Source: Haliotispira sp965263485 (GTDB lineage: Bacteria; Spirochaetota; Spirochaetia; SP-2023). From it: a DNA stretch of 64,000 nt. Made by a program: the position numbers and the translations under genes. Location: contig CBDHHO010000003.1 of NCBI GenBank assembly GCA_965263485.1, positions 28,764 to 92,763 of the forward strand, written 5' to 3'. Positions 37,050 to 45,353 of this stretch are shown one piece after another (position 1 is the first letter of the stretch; the number at the start of each line of letters is the position of its first letter). The notes beneath the pieces are model-generated. The model was not told the DNA's origin. It did no database searches and worked only from the letters and a program-made list of their open reading frames with translations.

Positions 37050-37739
37050 ATGAATACCCTCAAAACGCTCTTCGACAACAACCGGGTCTGGGCTAAGACT
37101 CTGAGGGAAGAACAGCCCGGTTTTTTCGGGGAACGTTTGCAGCGGCAAAGCCCCAAATACCTGTGGATCGGATGCGCTGACAGCCGTGTATCAGCCAATC
37201 AAATCGTAGGGCTGCCACCCGGCGAAATCTTTGTTCACCGCAATATTGCGAATCTGGTAGTGCATACGGACTTAAACTGTCTCTCGGTGCTGCACTATGC
37301 GGTGGAAGTGCTGAAGGTAGAGCACGTCATCGTGACCGGGCACTACCGCTGCGGCGGAGTGGCAGCGGCCCTGGCCTCCCAAGAATGTGGCGAGGAACAC
37401 GGACTGATCGACAACTGGCTGCGCCATATCCGCGATGTCTATCGCCTCTATCGGAACGAGTTGCAAAGCATCAAGGATACTGAGCAACGCTGCCGACGAC
37501 TCTGCGAACTCAATGTGATAGAACAGGTGAACAACGTGGCAGGAAGCTCCGTGGTACAGCGGTCTTGGCGTCGGGGGCAGAATCTGCAGGTCCACGGTTG
37601 GGTCTACAGTCTCGAAAACGGGCTGCTGCGTGACCTGGAAGTCACTGTTCCGCAAGTGGAGCCTCCTGTTGCCAATGGCCCGGGCAAAGGCAGGAACTCT
37701 TCGGAGAAGCTCAAGAAGAGCTTTCCGGAGTTGTTGTGA
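37050..37739 (+). CDS. can: Beta-class carbonic anhydrase
   Basis: Zinc enzyme hydrating CO2 to bicarbonate. Zinc ligands are visible as Cys42 in GCADSRVSANQ, His98 and Cys101 in VTGHYRCGGV, with the Asp44-Arg46 pair. FVHRNIANLV and LHYAVEVLKVEHVIV also match the Can/CynT group. At 229 residues it is of usual length, with a slightly extended Ser/Lys-rich end. The ATG at 37050 follows CCAGGAGAAA. It supplies bicarbonate for carboxylation and pyrimidine synthesis. Confidence 0.93.
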   Translation: MNTLKTLFDNNRVWAKTLREEQPGFFGERLQRQSPKYLWIGCADSRVSANQIVGLPPGEIFVHRNIANLVVHTDLNCLSVLHYAVEVLKVEHVIVTGHYRCGGVAAALASQECGEEHGLIDNWLRHIRDVYRLYRNELQSIKDTEQRCRRLCELNVIEQVNNVAGSSVVQRSWRRGQNLQVHGWVYSLENGLLRDLEVTVPQVEPPVANGPGKGRNSSEKLKKSFPELL

Positions 37740-37797
37740 CTCCCGGCCTGTTTCCGTAAAAGCACAGGTGAAAATGCGCTCTGTCATTTTCGCCTAT

Positions 37798-37964
37798 GGG
37801 GTCCTCTAAAAATTCGCTCTTCTTGCGAAGCTATTTGGGAGCAAGAAAGTAAGGCCGAAGAATACTTTGTTGTATGGTAAGGCTTTCGTGACAAAGCTGC
37901 TCCGTGAAAAAGACCAAGTCTGGCGCGCCATCCTTCTGTGGTGGGGAATTTTTAGAGGTACCCT
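37798..37964 (+). repeat. Complete 167-bp dispersed repeat with conserved peptide frame
   Basis: It begins GGGGTCCTCTAAAAATTCGC and ends GAATTTTTAGAGGTACCCT. The first 60 bp are nearly identical to the 36869 copy (CTCTTCTTGCGAAGCTATTT). The plus strand encodes a version of the NTLLYGKAFVTKLL peptide. The region between this and 38060 holds part of another copy. Confidence 0.8.
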
Positions 37965-38028
37965 GTAGAAGGTAAAACTATCTATGAGGAAGCTACTCGG
38001 CAACAAGATCTCGATTCCACGCGAAATT

Positions 38029-38060
38029 GGAATTTTTAGAGCTGCCCTTTAGGGGTTCCC
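38029..38060 (+). repeat. Right terminus of another dispersed repeat copy
   Basis: GGAATTTTTAGAGCTGCCCTT is followed by TTAGGGGTTCCC. The preceding GCTACTCGGCAACAAGATC matches the interior of the 13670 copy, so this is a 5'-truncated element stacked on the 37798 copy. It ends 35 bp before the next ATG. Confidence 0.6.
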
Positions 38061-38095
38061 ATTAGGTTCCCTGCTTGTCAAACAGAGTACAGTCC

Positions 38096-39589
38096 ATGAG
38101 CCCGATTCTGTCCAAGCCTCTGATTCTTTCCGGTCGAACAATACTCTGCCTGGTCTTCCTGGCATCCTGTAAGACTCCTCCACCGGACTTGAGGCCGCAG
38201 AAACTGATTCAGGTTGCCGTCCTGCTCAATTATGAGCATCCTTCGGTCCATCGTAATGTGCTGGCGGGTCTGGCAGATGCTATGAGAGAGCTGACCCAAG
38301 TCAATGCCGTTGTCTTTGGCCAGCCGCCCGAAACGCAGTTTGACCGGCGTGAAGCAAAATTAAACCGCAATATAAAAAGTAATTATCTGGAGTACGGCAA
38401 CTGGAAGAAAGAGCAAATTCAGCAAATCATCAGCCAAGGCTTTGACATCCTAGTCTTGTTTGGCGATGAACTGCCTGACTTGAATGAAAGCCTGCGTGCT
38501 GTTCGACAGGCGGGCTTGTTCATCATTTATTGCGGTTTTTCCCGCAAGCCACTGATTTTGCGTGAGGGAGTGGTGGCCCCGCGTTCTGCAACCGGGCCCT
38601 ATCCTGAGGGCTCCCGGAATGGCATCCTGAATGAAAGTGCCGACCAAACAGAGAACGATAGGGTCAATCCTGGAGCTGATGCGAGTCTGCCTTACCTGAC
38701 GCAGGGATTGGAAGAAGAGGCGGTGAGCACTCCGCTGCATCCGGCAGCCCATTTGAATGATCATCAAGCACTCGGTATCCCCGCGGGAGAAGGGGCAGGT
38801 CAAGCAGAGCCAGGGCTGGTGCATATCAATATCCAGCCCGCCAGCCTGGAGGCTGTAACTCGCATGCTGACGCAATTTATGTTGAACAGTACTACCGGTA
38901 CGCCAGAGCTGAATGAAACGCAGGGGCCGGCGGGCACGGCTGTGGAAGCCGCGCAGAATATGGAGACTCGCCGACCGGCCCGATCCCTGCTGCTCTTTGG
39001 TCCCAGCGAGCTGCCTGCGACCCGCAGGCTTTACCGCCAAATGAGCCCGAGTATCCGCAAAAACCGCGATATGATACAGGCCGTGCGCTTTCTTGATCCA
39101 CTGCGCATCGATGCTCAGAATCAATTGCGCCAGCTAGTGCTGGACCTGCCGGCTGATGGCCGCATTATCGTGCTGGAGCCTTTATTGTTGTATAGCAGTT
39201 CGCAGATATTACAGCGCTATGGCCTGGGTCTGAAAGTTGCCGGGCTGGGTTGGCTGGATAGTAGTGACCCGCTGTTGGCCAGCGGCAATATCCAATTATT
39301 GATTCCTTTGCAATATGAGGCGATGGCATATGCTTCTTTATATGCGGCATTTTTGTTGTACAGCGGTCAAAAACAGGGCAGGAGCGGAGAATATTTCCTG
39401 TTGGGGCGCTATGGCCAGCGTCAGGTGGGCCCGGAAGGCAGTCTGACGATTGCCCAGGCCTTTGGCGTAACTCAGAGCCAGGCCAGTTCTCCTCCGGGGC
39501 CAAGGACTCCCAACTATCTCAATCCCTCGCGCAGCCCCCGCAACCCCAGGCACCGCACGATTCTGAGTGAAGATGATCTGCGCTATTGA
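38096..39589 (+). CDS. Lipoprotein resembling a type 1 periplasmic binding protein
   Basis: 497 residues from ATG 38096 (MSPILSKPLILSG). A signal (TILCLVFLASC) with lipobox Cys at about 27 is followed by a two-lobe layout. The first lobe has LIQVAVLLNYEHPSVHRNVL and FDILVLFGDELPDL. A low-complexity linker (about 165-270) follows, then a second lobe with RSLLLFGPSELPATRRLYRQ, GRIIVLEPLLLYSSS and VAGLGWLDSSDPLL. This resembles the BMP/sugar-binding fold I proteins common in spirochaetes, but with a long insert. No permease genes are adjacent, and the ligand is unknown. Confidence 0.6.
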   Translation: MSPILSKPLILSGRTILCLVFLASCKTPPPDLRPQKLIQVAVLLNYEHPSVHRNVLAGLADAMRELTQVNAVVFGQPPETQFDRREAKLNRNIKSNYLEYGNWKKEQIQQIISQGFDILVLFGDELPDLNESLRAVRQAGLFIIYCGFSRKPLILREGVVAPRSATGPYPEGSRNGILNESADQTENDRVNPGADASLPYLTQGLEEEAVSTPLHPAAHLNDHQALGIPAGEGAGQAEPGLVHINIQPASLEAVTRMLTQFMLNSTTGTPELNETQGPAGTAVEAAQNMETRRPARSLLLFGPSELPATRRLYRQMSPSIRKNRDMIQAVRFLDPLRIDAQNQLRQLVLDLPADGRIIVLEPLLLYSSSQILQRYGLGLKVAGLGWLDSSDPLLASGNIQLLIPLQYEAMAYASLYAAFLLYSGQKQGRSGEYFLLGRYGQRQVGPEGSLTIAQAFGVTQSQASSPPGPRTPNYLNPSRSPRNPRHRTILSEDDLRY

Positions 39590-39916
39590 GTGACTCTCGG
39601 GTACCTAAAATATTGTGGGCCGGGCAATGAAGGCTCCCTGAGAGTCAATTGTCGAATCTTTTATCGGAGAGGGTTTTTCTGTATGATGCGACGGCAATAA
39701 GTTTGATTGTGGGGCCCCCGCGAAAACGGCGCAGAAGCAAAGCACCGGACAAATTACCCGCCATTTCGGCAATTATAGCGCAAAGTGCGGAGAACGGACA
39801 GCTCCCGGAACCTGCGCTGCAACCGGTACCGGAGAATCGGCTGATCTTGAGAAAGGCCTGAAAAATATCTCCGGCTGCACAGTGCCCCTGTGCCCGCCGG
39901 ATAGCTGAATTCCTTC

Positions 39917-41458
39917 ATGCTCTTCCCCACCATTTCCTTTGCCGTCTTCTTCAGCATCACCATCTGCTTGTACTGGGCCTGTATCCATGGCAGTAGGCTG
40001 CTGGGCAGTAGTCTGGCCAATCAGCTGCGCAAAATTGTGCTGCTGTTGGCCAGCTATGTCTTCTACGGTATCTGGGACTGGCACTTCCTGCCTCTGCTGC
40101 TGGGGAGCAGCTCACTCAACTACCTGTTTGCCCGCATTTTGCTCAGAATTTATCGCGGTGTGTCACCAGCGCAAAGTGCGGATCTGTCGCAGCAGAGCCT
40201 GCGTCCGCAAAAGTGGGCCAGACTCTTGCTGGGGCTTGCCATCGGTCTGAATCTGGCCAGTCTGATCTTTTTCAAATACAGCAACTGGCTGCTCATCAAC
40301 CTCAATACCCTGTTCCATGCCGCCGGGCTACCGCTGCTGCTCAGTAAAACTACCTTCATTCTGCCCTTGGGAATCTCCTTTTTTACCTTTCAGAACATCA
40401 GTTTCCTGATTGATATCTATCGCCGTAAATTGCAAAGAAGTGGTTCGTATGCTGATTATAGTTTGTATATTGCATTTTTTCCGCAGTTGATCGCCGGGCC
40501 AATTGTGCGAGCCAACAATATTTTACCCCAGTTACAGCGCCTTCCCGATGCGCGAAATATTTACCTGAGCGATGCCTTCAGCCGGATTTCCATTGGTCTG
40601 ATCAAGAAGCTGTTCATCGCCAACACCCTCAGCACCAGCTTTGTCGACCCGGTATTTCTAGTGCCATCAGCTCACTCCGGCTGGGAACTGCTCTTGGCCG
40701 CCTACGCCTACGGTGCGGTAATCTACTGCGACTTCAGTGCCTATAGCGATATGGCGGTAGGACTGGGGCTGCTCTGCGGCATCCGCCTGATGGAGAATTT
40801 TGACCGGCCCTATGCCTGTTACTCGGTGCAAAGCTTCTGGCGAGGCTGGCATATTTCCTTGTCCACCTGGCTGCGTGACTACCTGTATATACCGCTGGGC
40901 GGCAATCGCAGGGGCCATCGCCATGCCAACATCATTCTGACCATGCTGCTCGGTGGCTTTTGGCACGGGGCTTCATGGACCTTTCTGCTGTGGGGTGCCC
41001 TGCACGGCATCATTATCAGCATAGAACATTTGGTGCGGAGTGCCCGGCGTAAAAAAAACAAATGGGAGGCAGCTGGGGAGCTCCACAAGAAACTGCCGAG
41101 AAATCTGGCAAAACTGAAGGTGTGGGGCGGCTGGTTCTACAGTTTCCATTTCGTCACGCTGACTTGGATCTTGTTCCGCGCTCCAAACTTTGATATAGCA
41201 GGCCAGTACTTTGCCCGTCTGCTGAGTTTTGCCAACTCAACGGCCGGAGGCCTGACTCATGTGACCCACATAGCTCTGCTGGCCATTCTGTTGGGAATCC
41301 TGCCCCAGATACTGCTGCCGCGCACGACAGCTCTGCTGACCCACTTGCTGGACCGGCTGCCCCTTATAGTTCAGGTACTGCTCTTTGCCCTTAGCCTGGC
41401 CTTATTACAAGTGGTGCTGCCCGACGGGGTTGCGCCGTTCATTTACTATCAATTTTAG
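39917..41458 (+). CDS. MBOAT-family membrane O-acyltransferase (AlgI-like)
   Basis: 513 residues with about ten membrane helices. The family signature ENFDRPYACYSVQSFWRGWH and the catalytic histidine in LGGFWHGASWTFLLWGALHG (about residue 349) are clear. AlgI-type proteins move acetyl groups across the membrane for transfer to extracellular polysaccharide or peptidoglycan, usually with an SGNH/AlgJ partner. No such partner is adjacent. It heads a run of six same-strand genes reaching 48161. Confidence 0.88.
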   Translation: MLFPTISFAVFFSITICLYWACIHGSRLLGSSLANQLRKIVLLLASYVFYGIWDWHFLPLLLGSSSLNYLFARILLRIYRGVSPAQSADLSQQSLRPQKWARLLLGLAIGLNLASLIFFKYSNWLLINLNTLFHAAGLPLLLSKTTFILPLGISFFTFQNISFLIDIYRRKLQRSGSYADYSLYIAFFPQLIAGPIVRANNILPQLQRLPDARNIYLSDAFSRISIGLIKKLFIANTLSTSFVDPVFLVPSAHSGWELLLAAYAYGAVIYCDFSAYSDMAVGLGLLCGIRLMENFDRPYACYSVQSFWRGWHISLSTWLRDYLYIPLGGNRRGHRHANIILTMLLGGFWHGASWTFLLWGALHGIIISIEHLVRSARRKKNKWEAAGELHKKLPRNLAKLKVWGGWFYSFHFVTLTWILFRAPNFDIAGQYFARLLSFANSTAGGLTHVTHIALLAILLGILPQILLPRTTALLTHLLDRLPLIVQVLLFALSLALLQVVLPDGVAPFIYYQF

Positions 41459-41529
41459 AAGAGCCTTTAGATGTTCTCTTTAGAAATTGCCGTTTCTGAC
41501 CGAATATTCAAGCACAAAGCACATATTTT

Positions 41530-42432
41530 ATGAAGATACTAATCACAAATGACGATGGCTACGATCATTTAGGGCATCGCAGCCTCAAGAAAATACTGCA
41601 AGAACTGGATCATGAAGTCTGGAGTGTCGCTCCCCAGCAGAATCAGAGTGGTGTCGGGATGAAAATGACCATGGATCAGGATCTGGAATGTAAGCCTCTG
41701 GATCAGCGCAGCTGGGCTTGTTCCGGGACACCAGTAGACTGCGTGCTGTTCGCTATTCACGGCCTGCTGCCCATTCGTCCGGATGCGATGATTTCGGGAA
41801 TCAACGGTGGCTCCAACCTCAGCGATGATCTGTGGTATTCCGGCACGGCAGCGGCGGCCCGCGAGGCCTCAAAGTGGGGGCTGCCAGCTCTGGCACTGTC
41901 CTACAGCTGTCCGCCGCCCTATTGCGAAGCAGATTTTTCAGATTTTGCAGGCCTTCTGGGCGCACACCTTGAGGACTTGCTCCGGGCCTGTGAACTACAG
42001 CAATTGTCCGGAGCAACGAAAGTCTCTGGACATAAGCATGGTATCGGAGCAGGATTCACTGGTTTTCTAAACATCAACATACCCGCCGACTGCAACGGCA
42101 AAATCCAGTTTGTCAGTCGCTTTGAGCCACGCCCTTACCTCAATCACCTAGAACAGATCAGCGAGCATCGCTACGCGCTCCGCGGCGAAATTGACAAGGA
42201 TTCCTGTCTCAGACCAGTTTCACTCAGCGGCGTGGACACGGCAGCTGACGGGCTCTCGCAAATCAGCATCAGTCTGGGTTCGTTCCACGCACTACAGCCG
42301 CTGCCATATCAGTCGGCCTTGCAGAGCATGAGGTCCGGGCCACTGCGGCTGGGTCCTTCCGAACGGGCTGAGCAGGCTGTGCGACGCATTGTCCAGGCGG
42401 CGGGGCAAGCAGGCCAAGTGGGTATGGGTTAG
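41530..42432 (+). CDS. surE: 5'-nucleotidase SurE
   Basis: Metal-dependent nucleoside monophosphatase linked to stationary-phase survival. The metal site is the MKILITNDDGYD start (Asp8, Asp9). VAPQQNQSGVGMKMTM, SGTPVDCVLFAI and SGINGGSNLSDDLWYSGTAA complete the family signature. At 300 residues it is slightly longer than most (about 250), with the extra part at the C-terminus. The next gene begins within 5 bp, suggesting cotranscription. Confidence 0.93.
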   Translation: MKILITNDDGYDHLGHRSLKKILQELDHEVWSVAPQQNQSGVGMKMTMDQDLECKPLDQRSWACSGTPVDCVLFAIHGLLPIRPDAMISGINGGSNLSDDLWYSGTAAAAREASKWGLPALALSYSCPPPYCEADFSDFAGLLGAHLEDLLRACELQQLSGATKVSGHKHGIGAGFTGFLNINIPADCNGKIQFVSRFEPRPYLNHLEQISEHRYALRGEIDKDSCLRPVSLSGVDTAADGLSQISISLGSFHALQPLPYQSALQSMRSGPLRLGPSERAEQAVRRIVQAAGQAGQVGMG

Positions 42433-42436
42433 AAAA

Positions 42437-43111
42437 ATGGGGCTGATTTCCGAAGATCCGGATTTATTCCATTGCTATCGCAGAGGAGCCTATCGCCAAT
42501 TGTTAAGTGCCGTTCAGAAAAAAAAGCACTACGAAATCAATGATTTGTTGATCGTGGGACTGGCCTATTTTAAACTAAAGGAATTTGCCAAGAGCCGCAG
42601 CTGTGTTGATTTTGTGATTGAACGCGCCAGCGAAGAAAATATTTGGGCCAAGCACGCCCGCTTTATTCGCAGTCAGCTTTCACTGGTCGACCTTGACTGG
42701 GAGGGCGCGATCGTTTATCTGGAAGAGCTCTTGTGTATGGCCTACCCCCACGAGCGCGAGGTCAGCAACAGTTTAGCGTATGTCTACTGGCAGAGCGAGA
42801 ATCCCTCTCAGGCGATATACCATTGGGAGCGGGTCTTACAAATGGATGCCGAGAACGCTTCTGCCCTTAATTCTCTGGGTTTTATCCTGGCCGACACCGA
42901 TACGGATTTGCCCAAGGCCCACGAACTGTGTGTGCGTGCCAATCAACTGAAGAGCGATTACAGCCCCTACTTGGATTCCTTCGGCTGGACTCTGCACAAA
43001 CTGGGGCAGCGTGCCAAGGCCATTTACACACTGCGCAAGGCCATGATCCTGAGCCCGGAAAACCAGGAAGTGCGCCGGCACCTGAGTTGTGCGACCGTTG
43101 CCACTTATTGA
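42437..43111 (+). CDS. TPR-repeat protein
   Basis: 224 residues from ATG 42437, 4 bp after the surE stop. Helical repeats of about 34 residues are visible: from DLLIVGLAYFKLKEFAKSRS, from VSNSLAYVYWQSENPSQAIY, and from YLDSFGWTLHKLGQRAKAIY to YTLRKAMILSPENQEV. There is no signal peptide, so it is probably a cytoplasmic scaffold. The partner is unknown; position suggests a link with SurE or with the envelope genes downstream. Confidence 0.8.
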   Translation: MGLISEDPDLFHCYRRGAYRQLLSAVQKKKHYEINDLLIVGLAYFKLKEFAKSRSCVDFVIERASEENIWAKHARFIRSQLSLVDLDWEGAIVYLEELLCMAYPHEREVSNSLAYVYWQSENPSQAIYHWERVLQMDAENASALNSLGFILADTDTDLPKAHELCVRANQLKSDYSPYLDSFGWTLHKLGQRAKAIYTLRKAMILSPENQEVRRHLSCATVATY

Positions 43112-43241
43112 TTTGAGCAACATTTGTAGTGCGTTTTTATACTTTGCCAAAATGCAGAAAAATGATAGTCTCTGGTACTTTACAGAACCCCCCGGCTGCC
43201 TCACAGGCCCCGATTTGATTCTGCTGTCTTGAGGAGGGTGT

Positions 43242-45353
43242 ATGAAATTTTGTGTCTCCGCCTCACCGGAGTCAGGTATTATAAAGAACTTGAGCATACG
43301 TTTACTACTGTTGTTCATAGTTGCAGCGATTCTTTATTTGACAATAAAGGGTTTCCTTTCTGCTCAAAGTACAGAAGGAAGAGCTGAATACAGTACTATT
43401 CAGGCGCGTGAAAATTTCCGCTTGGGCGTGAATGCTTTTAATTATGGTTTCTATAATCGTGCTATTGTCTCTTTAGAACATTCTCTTGCCTTGCATCCGG
43501 ATGACCCGGCTGCCATATTCTGGTTGGGGCGCAGTTATTACGCCAGTGGCTATGTCCGGCTGGGGTTAGAGCAGTGGAAAACCTTGATTGATCGCAATGA
43601 GGCTAAGGCCGGTCTGCAAAGCTTCTATGAGACTTTGGACTACCGCTACCGCCAAGTGGCTAAACTGAACGTACCTGAAAATTATTCGCTGTTCATGAAG
43701 CTGGAGTCTAACAAAGTCAGTTCACGGCGCAGTGCTTATTTTGTCGGCCCGACAGCCGCGCGCGCGGCGCAGGATCGAGACGAGATTTATATCGTTGATT
43801 ATCGTGACAATAAAGTAGTTTCCATTGATGCGAACGGTTCGGCAAAGTCTCTGTTCCGTGGTTCGTTGAAGCAAGTCTACGACCATCCTTTCGATATTCT
43901 GCTGCGTCCCAAGGGTCAAGGCTTTATTCTCAGTCAGGAAGGGACCAACTCCCTGCTGTTCTGCGATGAAAAAGGCTACCCGATCCGAGAAGTCGGGAGC
44001 AAGGGCAGCGGGGCGGAGCAGTTTCTGGGGCCACAGCATTTGGCCGACGCGGGCAATGGTTATTTCTACGTCACTGACTGGGGCAACCGGCGCATCGTCA
44101 AGCTGGATTATGAGGGCAATTTTATCTTCACCTTCGGTCTGGCTCAGGTCGGTCGGTCAGATTTTGGAGGGCTGAAAGGGCCGACCGGCATAGTGGTGCG
44201 GGATGACAAAATCTATGTGGCGGACACCCTGCAACGCAAGATTTTTGTTTTCAACCAAGAGGGTCGCTACCTCGAAACATTGCCTGGCTCTGAGCTGAGT
44301 GCTCCCGAATCTCTGCTGGTGAATCGCGAGGGCAATCTGCTGATTGCCGATGGCAATCAGATCAAGCTTTATGATTTTAACCAGCGAAGCTTGGAGACCA
44401 TCTATACCGGTGATAAGAACCGCAGGTATATTGATCTGAACTATGACCGGAATCTCAATATTCTCGCCGTAGATTTCGCCAACGAAGAAATTGATTTCAT
44501 TACCCCGGTCAACAAGCTCTACACCGACTTATTTGTCCAAGTCGATCGGGTTGTCACCTCGCAGTATCCCAAGCTTAGCGTGGATTTGCTGGTCGAAGAC
44601 CGGGAAGGCTCTCCGATTGTGGGATTGGGCAAAAGGAATTTTCAGCTTATTGAAAACAATCAAATTCAAGCTGCCGATTTGGCATACACCAGTGTTGATG
44701 ATCGTTCTGTGGCTCTGGCCATCATCCTTGGCAGTAATATTGAGGCATACAAAGGCGCGGTTCAACATCTGGTGGACAGCATGCTGCCCGGTGACGGCTT
44801 TTTGCTGGTGCAGGGAGCCAAGAGCCCCAGGATTCTGAGCGATGATCCGCAGTATCTGATGGAGGAATTGGCCACCTATCAGGCAGAGGAAGGAGCAGAT
44901 TCTCCGGAAGCGAATTTTGATATTTCCCTGCGTTTTACTCTGGACAGCTTAGTGGGATCACGACAGCAGAAGATTGTGGTTTTTGTCTCTGGCGCAGCAA
45001 CCCGGATTGTGGCTGAAACGTATAATATTTCGGACCTGAAGAGTTACTTGGAATTACAGAACGGTAATATGTACGGGGTTGTTTCAAACGAAAACAAGAT
45101 CATTTCGTATCTGGTGAACAATACCAATGGCCGGCTCTACTACGATGCCAACGTGCGCGGTTTTGCCCGTGATGTCCGGTTCAACCGCAATGAATTGACC
45201 GGTTATTACACCCTGCATTATGAATCGCAAGCCTACACTGATCTGGCCCGGCGCTATATCCCAGTGGAAGTTGCGGTGCGTTATGTCCGGCGCAGTGGCA
45301 TCGGAGAACTGGGTTTCTTTGCTCCGTTATCTTTGGCCAATGCTAAGCACTAG
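43242..45353 (+). CDS. Membrane-anchored TPR / NHL beta-propeller / VWA-like protein
   Basis: 703 residues. A single N-terminal membrane helix lies at about 19-40, followed by a TPR-like helical region (about 58-115, NFRLGVNAFNYGFYNRAIVS). NHL-type propeller blades (about 150-420) include GYFYVTDWGNRRIVKLDYEG and DKIYVADTLQRKIFVF. A C-terminal region (about 440-690) has VWA-like segments (VALAIILGSNIEAYKGAV, QQKIVVFVSGAATRI). The usual DxSxS metal site of VWA is replaced by GSN, so metal-dependent adhesion is doubtful. GAGGAGGGTGT before the ATG is a strong ribosome-binding site. The protein is probably exposed outside the inner membrane as a scaffold. Confidence 0.75.
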   Translation: MKFCVSASPESGIIKNLSIRLLLLFIVAAILYLTIKGFLSAQSTEGRAEYSTIQARENFRLGVNAFNYGFYNRAIVSLEHSLALHPDDPAAIFWLGRSYYASGYVRLGLEQWKTLIDRNEAKAGLQSFYETLDYRYRQVAKLNVPENYSLFMKLESNKVSSRRSAYFVGPTAARAAQDRDEIYIVDYRDNKVVSIDANGSAKSLFRGSLKQVYDHPFDILLRPKGQGFILSQEGTNSLLFCDEKGYPIREVGSKGSGAEQFLGPQHLADAGNGYFYVTDWGNRRIVKLDYEGNFIFTFGLAQVGRSDFGGLKGPTGIVVRDDKIYVADTLQRKIFVFNQEGRYLETLPGSELSAPESLLVNREGNLLIADGNQIKLYDFNQRSLETIYTGDKNRRYIDLNYDRNLNILAVDFANEEIDFITPVNKLYTDLFVQVDRVVTSQYPKLSVDLLVEDREGSPIVGLGKRNFQLIENNQIQAADLAYTSVDDRSVALAIILGSNIEAYKGAVQHLVDSMLPGDGFLLVQGAKSPRILSDDPQYLMEELATYQAEEGADSPEANFDISLRFTLDSLVGSRQQKIVVFVSGAATRIVAETYNISDLKSYLELQNGNMYGVVSNENKIISYLVNNTNGRLYYDANVRGFARDVRFNRNELTGYYTLHYESQAYTDLARRYIPVEVAVRYVRRSGIGELGFFAPLSLANAKH

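Noticed and set aside
39649..39861. A 70-codon frame before the MBOAT gene
   Set aside because: It needs a TTG start without a clear ribosome-binding site and has no family resemblance. It could be a real small protein but cannot be supported.
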